Shown here: piece after piece, positions 36,165-44,984 of the stretch
How the letters are laid out: every line of letters starts with the position of its first letter
Position numbering within the stretch: the first letter of the stretch is position 1
Origin: B1 sp964355075
GTDB taxonomy: Bacteria > Bacteroidota > Bacteroidia > UKL13-3
NCBI GenBank assembly: GCA_964355075.1
Contig: CAYHCF010000005.1
Coordinates: forward strand, 1-64,000
DNA length: 64,000 bases
Direction: 5' to 3'
Made by a program: the position numbers and the translations under genes
Notes under the pieces: model-generated
Seen by the model: only the letters and a program-made list of their open reading frames with translations
The model's database searches: none
What the model was told of the DNA's origin: nothing

Positions 36165-37079
36165 TTAAAAAATCGTAATCCAGTAAGCCCTTAATCTGGC
36201 CATAAAAAAAGATATCCCTTTTTCAAATTCTAATTTCACCTGATCGCTGTAAGGTTCACCCATTCTTAAAACATTCTTATAAAAAAAAGAGGCAGGTATC
36301 CCCCAAATTCTGGCAAATGTTTTCCTGCCATTGTTCCGGATAACCCTACCTGTAGATTTACATTTAAAATGATAGACCAGACTGGCTCCAATTCCTCTAA
36401 AATCTCTCACTCCGGCATTCCAAAGTTTCATGCCAAAATCGGGATCTGAATAAAAGCCCGGACTAAAGGCCTCTGTATATCCTCCTACCTGTTGCCATAA
36501 ACTTTTATGAACAATACTGGGAGGCCAGCAGGCACCCAGCCAATCAGGATGTTTGACAGATTTAACAAAATCTTTTAAACCCAATTCATCAAAATGAGTC
36601 AGGCTCTGTCCAAAATCAAATGGAGCTAAAACAGCCTTGTTGCCCGATTGATCATATTCAATCATGGTACTGGAAAAATAAAACAGATTATCCTGCTTTA
36701 ATTGAATGGCTTCCATCAAAAATTTATCCCAATTTTCACATACATACATGTCGTCATTGAGGTATAAGATATAATTTGTCTGAACCAGATCCGACATGGC
36801 GTTTAATGCATGGCAAACACCAACATTAGCATTAGAATAAGTATAATCGAATCCTTGCCCCTGAACCCACTCCAATGTCCCATCCGTACCTTCGTTCACA
36901 TGAACAATCAGCTGATGCCGAAAGTGGCTGTTTTTTTTAATGCTCTCAATACAAAATTTAAGATAGGATAAATTATTCCAGCTGGGAATTAATATGCTGA
37001 AAGCAGAATCAGAATGATTTTGTTCGGATGGGAAAAATTGAATGGCCGTTTTTTCAAACATGATTTCAGGATCAAACAT
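36165..37079 (-). CDS. Glycosyltransferase family 2
   Basis: 304 residues. GT-A fold: the N-terminal SILIPSWNNLSYLKFCIESI donor-binding unit begins near residue 28, and LYLNDDMYVCENWDKF supplies the metal-binding acidic motif near residue 107. GGYTEAFSPGFYSDPDFGMKLWNAG matches the acceptor-side ED/DxD region of GT2 proteins. No transmembrane segment, so cytoplasmic. Donor and acceptor are unknown and there is no polysaccharide cluster around it. Its start lies 30 bp after the LysM gene stop, so both probably share a transcript. Confidence 0.87.
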   Translation of the reverse strand: MFDPEIMFEKTAIQFFPSEQNHSDSAFSILIPSWNNLSYLKFCIESIKKNSHFRHQLIVHVNEGTDGTLEWVQGQGFDYTYSNANVGVCHALNAMSDLVQTNYILYLNDDMYVCENWDKFLMEAIQLKQDNLFYFSSTMIEYDQSGNKAVLAPFDFGQSLTHFDELGLKDFVKSVKHPDWLGACWPPSIVHKSLWQQVGGYTEAFSPGFYSDPDFGMKLWNAGVRDFRGIGASLVYHFKCKSTGRVIRNNGRKTFARIWGIPASFFYKNVLRMGEPYSDQVKLEFEKGISFFMARLRAYWITIF

Positions 37080-37109
37080 AAAGAATGTAACAGGAATTAT
37101 TTTTGAATG

Positions 37110-38903
37110 CTATTCTGCCAAACCGTACCAGACCTCTATATTAAATATTGATTTATCAATTTTCAATTTGTCGGCAATTCTTTTATCAACCTGAATAACT
37201 GTTTTTGGAGGAGCATTTTTAGGTAAGGGCCCATCAACACGCCCAAAATACTCTTCAAAGTTATCGCGGTTCAGTATATAAATGAATTTCCCTTTAGGCA
37301 CATTATTACAGTAAACTCCGTGCAAGTTCAAGTCAGCATTATAGTACCCAAGGCCAATTTCTATTTCCTCCTTAATAATCGTTCCTTCCCCTTTTGGAGC
37401 ACTTTTCGGTATGGCTCTTTTCAGATAGTCTAATTTTGCCCGTTCTACATTTACAATCAAATCACGTCCCACACGTAGCCTGTATTTTACAATTTGGTTC
37501 CAGTTTATGATATCGGAAGAACTGACATTGTATTTTTTTGCGATGGATTCAATGGTTTCGCCATTTTTAACAACATGTGTATAATATTCGTCTCCGGCAC
37601 CTTCTGTTTGTTGGATTGAAGTCACGTCAACAGCGTTTGCATTCGCCGCTTTCATTCCCCAAACATCATAATAACTATATTTACCACCAACTTCAGATAC
37701 TTTGTATGCAACGCTGTTCGGGTGCCTGTACAAGAAATCAAACTTATCTATGGCTGAGTCTGGTTCATTTACAAACTGAGATAAGGTTTTGAAGCGGCTT
37801 CTGATAATGGAATCCGCCTTTAATGAATCAGCTTTGGTCTCCAGGTTAGGAATTTCAAAAACAACAAATCCTTTTACACCCAGGTACGGATTAACTAACA
37901 CTGCGGGGGGTAGTGGTTTTAACGGTTTGGATGCTAATTTTAATGAATCTCTTTTTGAAGTGAAAGCTGAATCAACTCGGGCTAATAGGTTTGCCGTATC
38001 TTTCTTTGCAGGTGGAACCGATTCAATATTGGCTAATACCTTTGTTGTGTCCTTAACAATTAAGGTTTGAACCACTGGTGGCTTTATCCGCATGGCAATT
38101 TGGGGGGCTTCGAATTTTACCAAAGGTTCCGCAACAATTTTAGCAGGGGGTTCCGGTGCTGGCACCGGCTCTGCTTTTGCAATGACTGGCTGGCCTTCTA
38201 CCGGAACTTTCACTATTTGGCCCACCTTTAAGCGATATACTTTTAAATGATTCAATTCTATTATTTCTTTGGGATCCACTTCAAATGTTTCAGCTAACTG
38301 ACTTACGGTTTGAACCGACGCAACTACATAAGTTCTGTATTTGGGTACTGATTTTGGAATTTCTTTTTTAGGCGTATCTACTTTTACTACTGGAGCCTGA
38401 GCAGGAACCGGATTTTTCACAGCCACAGGTTCCTTTTTAGGCACAGGGGGTGCAGCAAGCACAATATCCTTTTTAGGTTCTGCCGGGTCAACAATTACCG
38501 GTTTTTCAGTTTTTTCATCTTCCGTTTTTTCTATAATTTTATTTGCACTTGGCTTGGTGGATGGAGGAGCCGGAAGTGTTTTAGCCAATGGCAACCTCGA
38601 ATCCGTTATCGGTGCAATGGGCTTAGCCTCCACATCTCCATATTTTTCAATATTTAAAGGAATTTTGATAATCTGACCCAGAAAAACCCCGCCTGTTATC
38701 AAGGCATTACTGTTAATGATTTCTCCCTCTTCCAATCCATATCTGGCGGCAAGCATTGTTAATGATTCTCCTTTAACAACTCTGTGAATGATGAATTTTT
38801 TCCCTCCGCGTAATTCCACACGCAATGAATCAGTTGGCCTGCAATAGACTGTTATGGATACAAAAACCAGGTAAAAGACAATGAGTACCGACTTTTTAGT
38901 CAT
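37110..38903 (-). CDS. Triple-LysM cell-wall protein with Pro/Lys-rich linkers
   Basis: 597 residues. Signal peptide MTKKSVLIVFYLVFVSITVYC. LysM domains at about residues 38-84 (IIHRVVKGESLTMLAARYGL), 190-237 (RTYVVASVQTVSQLAETFEV) and 443-490 (YTHVVKNGETIESIAKKYNV). They are separated by long low-complexity P/K/V/A linkers (about 95-185 and 240-350). The last 90 residues (GVYCNNVPKGKFIYILNRDNFEEYFGRV to IEVWYGLAE) look like a double-psi beta-barrel of the RlpA/septal-ring type; this is less certain. Expected to bind peptidoglycan in the periplasm. Likely structural or morphogenetic; no catalytic motif seen. Confidence 0.83.
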   Translation of the reverse strand: MTKKSVLIVFYLVFVSITVYCRPTDSLRVELRGGKKFIIHRVVKGESLTMLAARYGLEEGEIINSNALITGGVFLGQIIKIPLNIEKYGDVEAKPIAPITDSRLPLAKTLPAPPSTKPSANKIIEKTEDEKTEKPVIVDPAEPKKDIVLAAPPVPKKEPVAVKNPVPAQAPVVKVDTPKKEIPKSVPKYRTYVVASVQTVSQLAETFEVDPKEIIELNHLKVYRLKVGQIVKVPVEGQPVIAKAEPVPAPEPPAKIVAEPLVKFEAPQIAMRIKPPVVQTLIVKDTTKVLANIESVPPAKKDTANLLARVDSAFTSKRDSLKLASKPLKPLPPAVLVNPYLGVKGFVVFEIPNLETKADSLKADSIIRSRFKTLSQFVNEPDSAIDKFDFLYRHPNSVAYKVSEVGGKYSYYDVWGMKAANANAVDVTSIQQTEGAGDEYYTHVVKNGETIESIAKKYNVSSSDIINWNQIVKYRLRVGRDLIVNVERAKLDYLKRAIPKSAPKGEGTIIKEEIEIGLGYYNADLNLHGVYCNNVPKGKFIYILNRDNFEEYFGRVDGPLPKNAPPKTVIQVDKRIADKLKIDKSIFNIEVWYGLAE

Positions 38904-39045
38904 AGGAAGCGACGATTAAAGCTCAAAAGTAACCTATCAACTCATCAGATTCTTAAAGCAGTTAAACGAAAAGTATGTGAGAAACCTTTTTTTTTATACA
39001 CTCTTATATATGTTACGGTGTAAATTTATGCATCCCGTTTAAGGT

Positions 39046-39059
39046 ATTCAGTATTCAGT
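39046..39059. repeat. Two-unit ATTCAGT heptamer repeat
   Basis: ATTCAGT at 39046-39052 and again at 39053-39059. Same 7-bp period as the array that follows 38 bp later, but a different unit. Confidence 0.5.
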
Positions 39060-39097
39060 AAATGAAATGTAATCGGTAATGTTATTACTAAATACCC

Positions 39098-39160
39098 GAT
39101 TACCAATTACCGATTACCAATTACCGATTACCGAATACCGATTACCGATTACCGATTACC
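39098..39160. repeat. Nine-copy heptamer array, unit GATTACC
   Basis: Nine contiguous 7-bp units: GATTACC six times, AATTACC twice (39105, 39119) and GAATACC once (39133). An inverted partial copy (AATCGGTAAT, 39071-39080) lies just upstream and could pair with the array. It fills most of the 299-bp gap between the LysM and monooxygenase-like genes; no gene is present there. Confidence 0.85.
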
Positions 39161-39202
39161 ATTTTTAGGTAAATAGCAGAATTTATCCTGTTTTCTGTAT
39201 AA

Positions 39203-39499
39203 TTATTTCACCAGTTCTTCTACTATCAAACTCCAGGCCATTGGTTTCTCGATAAATAAGATCTTGGTTTGCCCCCAGGTTTCCTTAAATAAGTCAGAAA
39301 ACCGGTATTTATTCAAACAATCCTGATTCCGCCAATAGCTATAGGTGAAAAACACATTTGGATCATGCGCATCTCGCAACAGGGTTAGTCCCTCACATCC
39401 TTCAAACGCGGAAATCTTTGATTTAGCCTGATTAAATATTTCGAGAAAGCGTTCCACCTTAGCCGGATCAAAACTCATCCTCACAATTCTGTTGATCAT
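39203..39499 (-). CDS. Antibiotic biosynthesis monooxygenase (ABM) family protein
   Basis: 98 residues, a single dimeric alpha+beta barrel domain. Typical ABM pattern: INRIVRMSFDPAKVERFLEIFNQAKSKISAFEGCEGLTLLRD, then VFFTYSYWRNQDCLNKYRFSDLF. The family includes haem-degrading and quinone-modifying enzymes as well as many of unknown role; the Trp/Asn/His pattern of IsdG-type haem oxygenases is not clear here. Cytoplasmic. Preceded by TAAATTTG (39520-39527), a full -7 match. It lies 86 bp downstream of the fnr-like gene on the same strand. Confidence 0.75.
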   Translation of the reverse strand: MINRIVRMSFDPAKVERFLEIFNQAKSKISAFEGCEGLTLLRDAHDPNVFFTYSYWRNQDCLNKYRFSDLFKETWGQTKILFIEKPMAWSLIVEELVK

Positions 39500-39519
39500 A
39501 ATTTATTAAACTCAGAAAA

Positions 39520-39527
39520 CAAATTTA
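39520..39527 (-). promoter_or_regulatory. Candidate -7 element for the ABM-family gene
   Basis: TAAATTTG on the minus strand, 21 bp before the ATG at 39499; no clear -33 element. Confidence 0.4.
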
Positions 39528-39584
39528 AGAATTAAGAGATATAATGAGAAAATTTATCGGGAGAAAACCAATTCTAACAAAATA

Positions 39585-40292
39585 TCACATCTCAAAATGT
39601 GCCACCCTTTTTAACTCATCCATATTTTTGATAGCGATCTTTTTCAAACTCAGGGAAAGAATATTATTCTCCTCAAATTCTTTTAAAAGCCGTACCACCG
39701 TTTCGGCAGCCATACCGCATAAACTTGCCAATTCCTCTCTCCTCAATTTAATATTAATGAACCCCAGTTCATCCAATCCATAGGTTTCATTCAGTTCAAG
39801 AAGGCTCTTTGCCAATTTCTCCCGACTCGAATTTTGCAAAAACCGGAGTGCCTTGTTTTCAACATAGGCCAGGTCGGAAGCAAAAATTTCAAATAACCTC
39901 AGGGTAAGTGCAATATTTTTAGTTAATAATTCGAATAAATATTGTCTGGGTATATAACAAATTTGAGAATCTTCCAGAGTCTCGGCAGAGGCAATATACT
40001 TTTCATTTCCTAATAATCCGCGGTAGCCAATAATATCTCCCGTAGAAGAGAGTTTTAATATTTGTTCATTTCCATCCGCGAGCGTCTTGAACAATTTTAA
40101 TTTCCCATTATTTACTAAATGGAGACCCTTGGCGATCTCGTTTTCATAAAAAATAATGCTCCCCTTTTTATAAAATTTGCTGGACTTTTTCTTATTAAAT
40201 ATCTCTAACTCATCCTTCATTAATGAGCAAACACCGGAACTATCCATTATTGGACAAATTTTACAATCCGTTATTTGAGATGGATAGGCCAA
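39585..40292 (-). CDS. Crp/Fnr-family regulator, FNR-like with four candidate Fe-S cysteines
   Basis: 235 residues. Starts at a TTG (40292), since an in-frame stop precedes it and no ATG fits. N-terminal cysteines at 10, 13 and 22 (CKICPIMDSSGVC) and Cys112 (SQICYIP) match E. coli FNR C20, C23, C29 and C122 in order and spacing, so a [4Fe-4S] oxygen sensor is likely. The cyclic-nucleotide-like beta-barrel occupies residues 40-125 and the dimer helix 125-150. The HTH is LRREELASLCGMAAETVVRLLKEFEE, with E-x3-R conserved but Val where FNR has Ser. An FNR-like dyad lies 52-65 bp upstream, suggesting autoregulation. Candidate controller of the nearby anaerobic genes. Confidence 0.9.
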   Translation of the reverse strand: MAYPSQITDCKICPIMDSSGVCSLMKDELEIFNKKKSSKFYKKGSIIFYENEIAKGLHLVNNGKLKLFKTLADGNEQILKLSSTGDIIGYRGLLGNEKYIASAETLEDSQICYIPRQYLFELLTKNIALTLRLFEIFASDLAYVENKALRFLQNSSREKLAKSLLELNETYGLDELGFINIKLRREELASLCGMAAETVVRLLKEFEENNILSLSLKKIAIKNMDELKRVAHFEM

Positions 40293-40343
40293 TTTTGTTT
40301 CGGATTTAAGCGTGCAATTTTTGATATAAACTACCTATAAAAT

Positions 40344-40357
40344 ATGACCATTATCAT
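40344..40357 (-). promoter_or_regulatory. FNR-like box upstream of the fnr-like gene
   Basis: ATGAC-CATT-ATCAT, identical in spacer and 3' half to the box before nifJ. Located in the 150-bp gap between the regulator gene and the diheme peroxidase gene, which are both on the minus strand. Confidence 0.55.
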
Positions 40358-40442
40358 AAAACTCGTAAAATAGTTGTTTTTAGACTAATCTCCAACTCTT
40401 TACCGGCTGAAAATTCAATCAGTAAATAATCACCAAACCCGG

Positions 40443-41498
40443 CTACATATTGTGGAAGGTAGTATCCGTTAAAGTTTTTAAAAACTTAACCAAAGCCGTT
40501 TTTTCTATATCAGACAGATTGAGTGCATTCACATTTTTCCTTTTGAACATAATAGCATCCAGGTAATTTGTATTATGCACGCCGCTGTTATAAAACTCAA
40601 TAACCGACTCTAAGGTGGCGAAGCGGCCATCATGCATATAAGGAGCCGTTAACTCAATGTTTCTTAAAGTGGGCGAGTGAAATTTGCCTATATCGTTAGC
40701 CTGCTTGGTTACCAGGTTATAACCTAAATTAAATCCGTTGAAAGTACTATCCACCCCATTATTATGAAAACCATTATCTGTAAATAAGGGACCGCCATGA
40801 CAATGAAAACAATCACCTTTTTCGGTGAAAAATATTTGCATTCCTATTTTTTCAAGTGGATCTAAATCTTCTTTTTTTGCCAGATACCTGTCGTATTTGG
40901 AATTGGCGCTGATCATGGTTCTTAAATATTGTGAAATCGCATAACTGATTTTAATCTTCAACTCAACAAAGGTCAGTGAATAAATATTATCTATTCCAAA
41001 TGCTGCCTTAAACAAAGAAGGATATACGGGGTGTTTACTCAAATTTTCAAAAAGAATCTTTTCATTGGTATTAAATATCTCAGGTTCAAAATCTCCCATG
41101 GGCAGTAAATCCAGATCAGGAGCACTCCCTTCCCAATTATAAATATTTTTAAAGGCCAAATTGATATGTGGCATCACGCTGATGGTATATCCATTGAGTC
41201 CATTAAAATGTTCGGGTTTCGAAAATGAATACTGCGATTTATGACAGGTAGAACAACTTTTACCATTGGTGGATAAAATCGGGTCATTGTAAAACATTCT
41301 TCCCAATATAACACCCTTTTCGGTTAATGGATTTTTTTCGGAAAGATATGGCTTCGGAAAGCCGGGAGGGATTACAAGTACATAAGGCTTATCGTCTGGC
41401 GTTTGTAGAACTACAGGATCTTTCTTGCAATTTCCCAGGAAGAGGATGAAGATTAATCCTGCAATAAATCCCAATTTAATAAAAAATATCTTTTGCAT
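40443..41498 (-). CDS. Diheme cytochrome c peroxidase / MbnH-like protein
   Basis: 351 residues. Lipoprotein-like signal (LIFILFLGNC). Two haem c motifs, CSTCHKSQYSF near residue 82 and CFHCHGGPLF near residue 230. The C-terminal APYMHDGRFATLESVIEFYNSGV is the conserved second-haem/calcium region of the CcpA/MauG superfamily. Roles range from H2O2 reduction to radical-based protein modification. Its start overlaps the MbnP-like gene by 23 nt, and that pairing is typical of MbnH, which oxidises a tryptophan of MbnP to kynurenine to make a copper site. Periplasmic. Which activity applies here is inference. Confidence 0.9.
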   Translation of the reverse strand: MQKIFFIKLGFIAGLIFILFLGNCKKDPVVLQTPDDKPYVLVIPPGFPKPYLSEKNPLTEKGVILGRMFYNDPILSTNGKSCSTCHKSQYSFSKPEHFNGLNGYTISVMPHINLAFKNIYNWEGSAPDLDLLPMGDFEPEIFNTNEKILFENLSKHPVYPSLFKAAFGIDNIYSLTFVELKIKISYAISQYLRTMISANSKYDRYLAKKEDLDPLEKIGMQIFFTEKGDCFHCHGGPLFTDNGFHNNGVDSTFNGFNLGYNLVTKQANDIGKFHSPTLRNIELTAPYMHDGRFATLESVIEFYNSGVHNTNYLDAIMFKRKNVNALNLSDIEKTALVKFLKTLTDTTFHNM

Positions 41499-42201
41499 TT
41501 TCTTTTAGCATTAACATCAAACTATCGTTACCCATTGTATAATTCCCATGAATCAACAAATTATATTGATTTGGATTGGTAAACCATTCATTTATATTCA
41601 TAGTGAGTTGCAAGGTGTCAGTTGTATTTTCAGTAACATTTTTAGAAACCGTCAATTTATTATGTTTCACCAGCGTTTTATTGGTGCCTATATGCATGGC
41701 AAAACCACTGGTAGTGGAAGCTGCATTCAGGTATCGGCCTTCCAATTTTGTAAAATGGTATCCGCCCCCCATCTCATCCGGCCAAAACATATTCAGATTT
41801 TCGGGGGTAGGTTCAAGGGAATTACTGATATTGTGAATAGAATCAATACCCACATTAAACTGAACACTCTTGTAATTTCCGAATTTTAATTGGGTCAGGA
41901 TTATGCTGACAGGCTTTTTGGCATTTTCATACAAAACCATATCTGATTGAATAAAATTACCGCTCATATCCTCAAAAACAAATCCCGAAAGAAAATATTC
42001 CAGGCGACTCACCGAATAGAGGTTCCCCGCTGTATTTGTATACATTAAGCTATCAAAAATTAATGGCTTCCCATCCACCTTGTAATCCACTTTTATTACG
42101 AGCGAACCGGAGGTAACCGGAATCACTTTTGGAGGATCTTTCACGCATGAACTGAATAGAAAAACCATCCATACTAAGGTAAAATAGACAAACTTTTTCA
42201 T
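41476..42201 (-). CDS. MbnP-like copper-binding lipoprotein
   Basis: 241 residues. Lipoprotein signal MKKFVYFTLVWMVFLFSSC. The family core is visible: SRLEYFLSGFVFED, the tryptophan motif MFWPDEMGGGYHFTKLEGRY near residue 145, and GFAMHIGTNKTLVKHN. In characterised MbnP a Trp in this type of protein becomes kynurenine, made by the diheme partner, and helps bind Cu(I). Here Trp in MFWP is the candidate; that is inference. First gene of the two-gene unit. Upstream lies a TAAATTTG -7 box (42274-42281) and two FNR-like dyads. Confidence 0.85.
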   Translation of the reverse strand: MKKFVYFTLVWMVFLFSSCVKDPPKVIPVTSGSLVIKVDYKVDGKPLIFDSLMYTNTAGNLYSVSRLEYFLSGFVFEDMSGNFIQSDMVLYENAKKPVSIILTQLKFGNYKSVQFNVGIDSIHNISNSLEPTPENLNMFWPDEMGGGYHFTKLEGRYLNAASTTSGFAMHIGTNKTLVKHNKLTVSKNVTENTTDTLQLTMNINEWFTNPNQYNLLIHGNYTMGNDSLMLMLKENAKDIFY

Positions 42202-42273
42202 TTCGAAATTATTATTGCTACCGATGGTTGATTCAAAAAAAAATTAGCTGTATCTTGCCAAACGATAATACGC

Positions 42274-42281
42274 CAAATTTA
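42274..42281 (-). promoter_or_regulatory. Candidate -7 element for the MbnP-peroxidase unit
   Basis: TAAATTTG on the minus strand, a full match to TAnnTTTG, 72 bp before the MbnP start. The FNR-like boxes are about 94 bp further upstream, too far for a simple -41.5 arrangement. Confidence 0.4.
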
Positions 42282-42364
42282 GAGAAAAATAGTAACAAAA
42301 AATATTAATATAAAATATTAAGAAAATATTAATTTATTAAATAAATATTAGTAAATTATAGCAA

Positions 42365-42400
42365 TTGATTTTGATCAAAATAAAACTTGACTGAGGTCAA
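42365..42400. promoter_or_regulatory. Tandem FNR-like boxes between MbnP and nadA
   Basis: TTGAT-TTTG-ATCAA (42365-42378) is a perfect FNR consensus dyad. TTGAC-TGAG-GTCAA (42387-42400) is a second perfect dyad with C/G at the inner position. Centres are 22 bp apart, two helical turns, so two dimers could bind on one face. The site is shared by the divergent MbnP-peroxidase and nadAB units. Confidence 0.75.
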
Positions 42401-42466
42401 ATAATTAATTGAAATCTGAAAACATATTGCAAAGCTGATTTTGACAAATATATTTTGACATTTACC

Positions 42467-43459
42467 ATGACCGAAACATCCAACTATACTGAACAAGAAT
42501 TAAATACCGTTTATGAAAAAATACGGAGTTTAAAAAAGGAAAAAGACGTTGTTCTTTTAGCGCATTATTATATGCCGCCCGAGCTTCAATTGCTCGAAAA
42601 TGAAGGTGGAATAGCTGACTTTTTAGGAGACTCTTTGGGTTTAAGTCTGGAGGCACGCAGTACCAAAGCAAAACATATTTTGTTTTGCGGAGTCCGGTTT
42701 ATGGCTGAGACCGCTTTTATCATCAACCCTTCTAAAAAAATTTTCATGCCTGATACGGAGGCGGGTTGCTCTTTGGCCTCCAGTATCACTGCCGAAGATG
42801 TACGACAATTAAGAATTAAACATCCCGGTATTCCGGTAATTGGATATATCAATACCTATGCCGAAACTAAAACCGAGTTGGATATCTGTTGTACCTCAAG
42901 AAATGCCATAAACATTGCCGCCTCTTTTAAGGAGGATACCCTTATTTTTGTTCCGGATATTTACATGGGTCAAAACCTTCAAACCCGTATCGAAAGAGAG
43001 CTTGGGAAAAAATTAATTTTGTGGAATGGCGTTTGCGAAGTTCATGAGCAGTTCAGAGGTGAAGCACTTGCCACCATGGTTAATGAAAATGCAAATGCCG
43101 AGGTATTGATGCATTGGGAGGTTCCTGAATCTGCAGTAAATAGCAGCTTTAAAAACCATCAGGGAGTTTTGGGAAGCACAAATGATATCATTAAACATGT
43201 TGAAAATAGTAAATCAAAACAGTTTATTCTTGCTTCAGAATGTGATTTAGGCTCTACCCTGAAGCGCATGTTTAAGGACAAAGAGTTTGTTACCCCATGC
43301 ATTAAATGTCAGTATATGAAATTGAACCAGCTCAATAAAGTTCTTGCTGCTTTAGAGGCAATTGGAACTCCTGGCGAAGAAAAGTATTTAGTGAAATTAC
43401 CAGTAAACGTTCTTAATAAAGCTTATAGACCGGTTGAAAGAATGTTGGAATTTAAATAA
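42467..43459 (+). CDS. nadA: Quinolinate synthase
   Basis: 330 residues from ATG 42467; the frame opens at a TTG four codons earlier. Condenses iminoaspartate with dihydroxyacetone phosphate to quinolinate using an oxygen-sensitive [4Fe-4S] cluster. Family motifs: LLAHYYMPPELQ near residue 30, CGVRFMAETAFI, MPDTEAGCSLASS, TEASECDLG-like SECDLGSTLKRM and the cysteine pair TPCIKCQYMKLN. Followed 6 bp later by nadB, its metabolic partner. Two FNR-like boxes upstream suggest the operon responds to oxygen. Confidence 0.96.
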   Translation: MTETSNYTEQELNTVYEKIRSLKKEKDVVLLAHYYMPPELQLLENEGGIADFLGDSLGLSLEARSTKAKHILFCGVRFMAETAFIINPSKKIFMPDTEAGCSLASSITAEDVRQLRIKHPGIPVIGYINTYAETKTELDICCTSRNAINIAASFKEDTLIFVPDIYMGQNLQTRIERELGKKLILWNGVCEVHEQFRGEALATMVNENANAEVLMHWEVPESAVNSSFKNHQGVLGSTNDIIKHVENSKSKQFILASECDLGSTLKRMFKDKEFVTPCIKCQYMKLNQLNKVLAALEAIGTPGEEKYLVKLPVNVLNKAYRPVERMLEFK

Positions 43460-43465
43460 ATAGCC

Positions 43466-44968
43466 ATGGAACCCAGAATTATATGTGTTGGCGGTGGTTT
43501 TGCCGGTGTTTATTTTTCATTGAGAGCAGCAAAATACGCTACGATAGATTTATTTTTCAAAGATGCCTTTTTTGAATCGAACAGTTACCTGGCTAAAGGT
43601 GGGATCGCCGTAGCCCTGGGCGTTGACGACAGTATTGAGAAACATATTCAGGATACGCTAAAAGTTGGTGATGGATTATGCGATCCGGATGCAGTAAATT
43701 TTATTATTGGAAACTCAACCAATGCCCTGAATCATTTAATTGAAATGGGCGTTGAATTTAATAAAAATAAACTTGATTTTGATTTAGGAAAAGAGGGAGG
43801 TCACTCCTCCAACCGAATTGTTCATATACAGGACGAAACAGGAAAATTCCTGATGGAAACCCTGTATGCCAGAATTAAAAATCATCCAAAAATAAATTTA
43901 AAGCCTTACCGGCAGATCACCGATTTATATATGGAGGAAGGAGTTTGTAAAGGTGCCCGATTTTTAAATACAGAAACAGGGAATATTGAATTGAACAAGG
44001 CCGACGCAGTGGTAATGGCAACAGGTGGTTATGGGCAGCTTTTTTTAAAAAACACGAATTCTTCCATTGCTACCGGCGAAGGGATCGCAATTGCGCACAG
44101 AGCAGGTGCAAAAGTTAATCATCTCGAATTCCTTCAGTTTCATCCAACCATGCTTTATGAAAACCATACGAATCAAAGTTATTTGATAACGGAAGCCTTC
44201 AGAGGAGCAGGCGCCATCCTGGTAAATACCAATGGTGAGGCCTATATGAATGAACACCCATTGGCTTCACTGGCTCCACGCGATATTGTTAGCCGGAAAA
44301 CCTTTGAACAAATGTTATTGCTGAAATCACCTTTTGTGTATCTCAAATCTGATTTGGCTCTGGTACCCATCCTGAAAAATACTTTTCCCGGCCTTGCCGA
44401 AGTTTGTAATCAAAAAGGAATTCCATTGGAGAATATTCCGGTTACTCCGGCGGCACATTATTGTTGTGGCGGCGTTGTAACCGATTTAAACGGACAAACA
44501 TCCCTGCCTAATCTTTATGCCATTGGTGAAGTTGCCTGTACCGGGCTGCATGGCGCAAACCGGCTGGCAAGCAATTCGCTTTTAGAAAATATCGTAATGG
44601 CAGAATCCGCAGCGAATCACCTCGAAAAAATTGAAGTCGGAAACATACATGAACAGGTGATTTATGATGAATTAATAATAGACTCAAAAGAAGATCACGA
44701 TCGCTATCTGGAGAAAAATGAAAAATTAAAAAATCTGATGTGGTTCAATTTTGGCATCATCCGAAATGAAAGCGAAATGAAAAGGGGTATCACGGAATTG
44801 AAAAAAATGATGCAGGAAAACGACCATGAATTTATAATAAATCCCTTTAGTAAAGCCTGTATAGACAATCGAAACCGATTACATACCGCCCTGCTGATAG
44901 CTCAGGCTGCTATTGAAAGAAAAGAAAGCCGGGGTTGTCATTACCGTTCCGATTATCCCAACCATTAA
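43466..44968 (+). CDS. nadB: L-aspartate oxidase
   Basis: 500 residues. Flavoprotein oxidising L-aspartate to iminoaspartate with O2 or fumarate; the fumarate use lets NAD be made without oxygen. FAD-binding CVGGGFAGVYFSLRAA at the N-terminus, SYLAKGGIAVALG, GGHSSNRIVHIQDETGK, the active-site HPTMLYENHTNQSYLITEAFRG, and the C-terminal GANRLASNSLLENIVMAESAA. Operon with nadA, 6 bp apart. nadC is not in the window. Convergent with the NorB-like gene, 16 bp away. Confidence 0.96.
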   Translation: MEPRIICVGGGFAGVYFSLRAAKYATIDLFFKDAFFESNSYLAKGGIAVALGVDDSIEKHIQDTLKVGDGLCDPDAVNFIIGNSTNALNHLIEMGVEFNKNKLDFDLGKEGGHSSNRIVHIQDETGKFLMETLYARIKNHPKINLKPYRQITDLYMEEGVCKGARFLNTETGNIELNKADAVVMATGGYGQLFLKNTNSSIATGEGIAIAHRAGAKVNHLEFLQFHPTMLYENHTNQSYLITEAFRGAGAILVNTNGEAYMNEHPLASLAPRDIVSRKTFEQMLLLKSPFVYLKSDLALVPILKNTFPGLAEVCNQKGIPLENIPVTPAAHYCCGGVVTDLNGQTSLPNLYAIGEVACTGLHGANRLASNSLLENIVMAESAANHLEKIEVGNIHEQVIYDELIIDSKEDHDRYLEKNEKLKNLMWFNFGIIRNESEMKRGITELKKMMQENDHEFIINPFSKACIDNRNRLHTALLIAQAAIERKESRGCHYRSDYPNH

Positions 44969-44984
44969 ATCTAATAATCAGGTT

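Noticed and set aside
39071..39160. CRISPR array
   Set aside because: The unit is 7 bp and contiguous, without spacers, and no cas gene is present.
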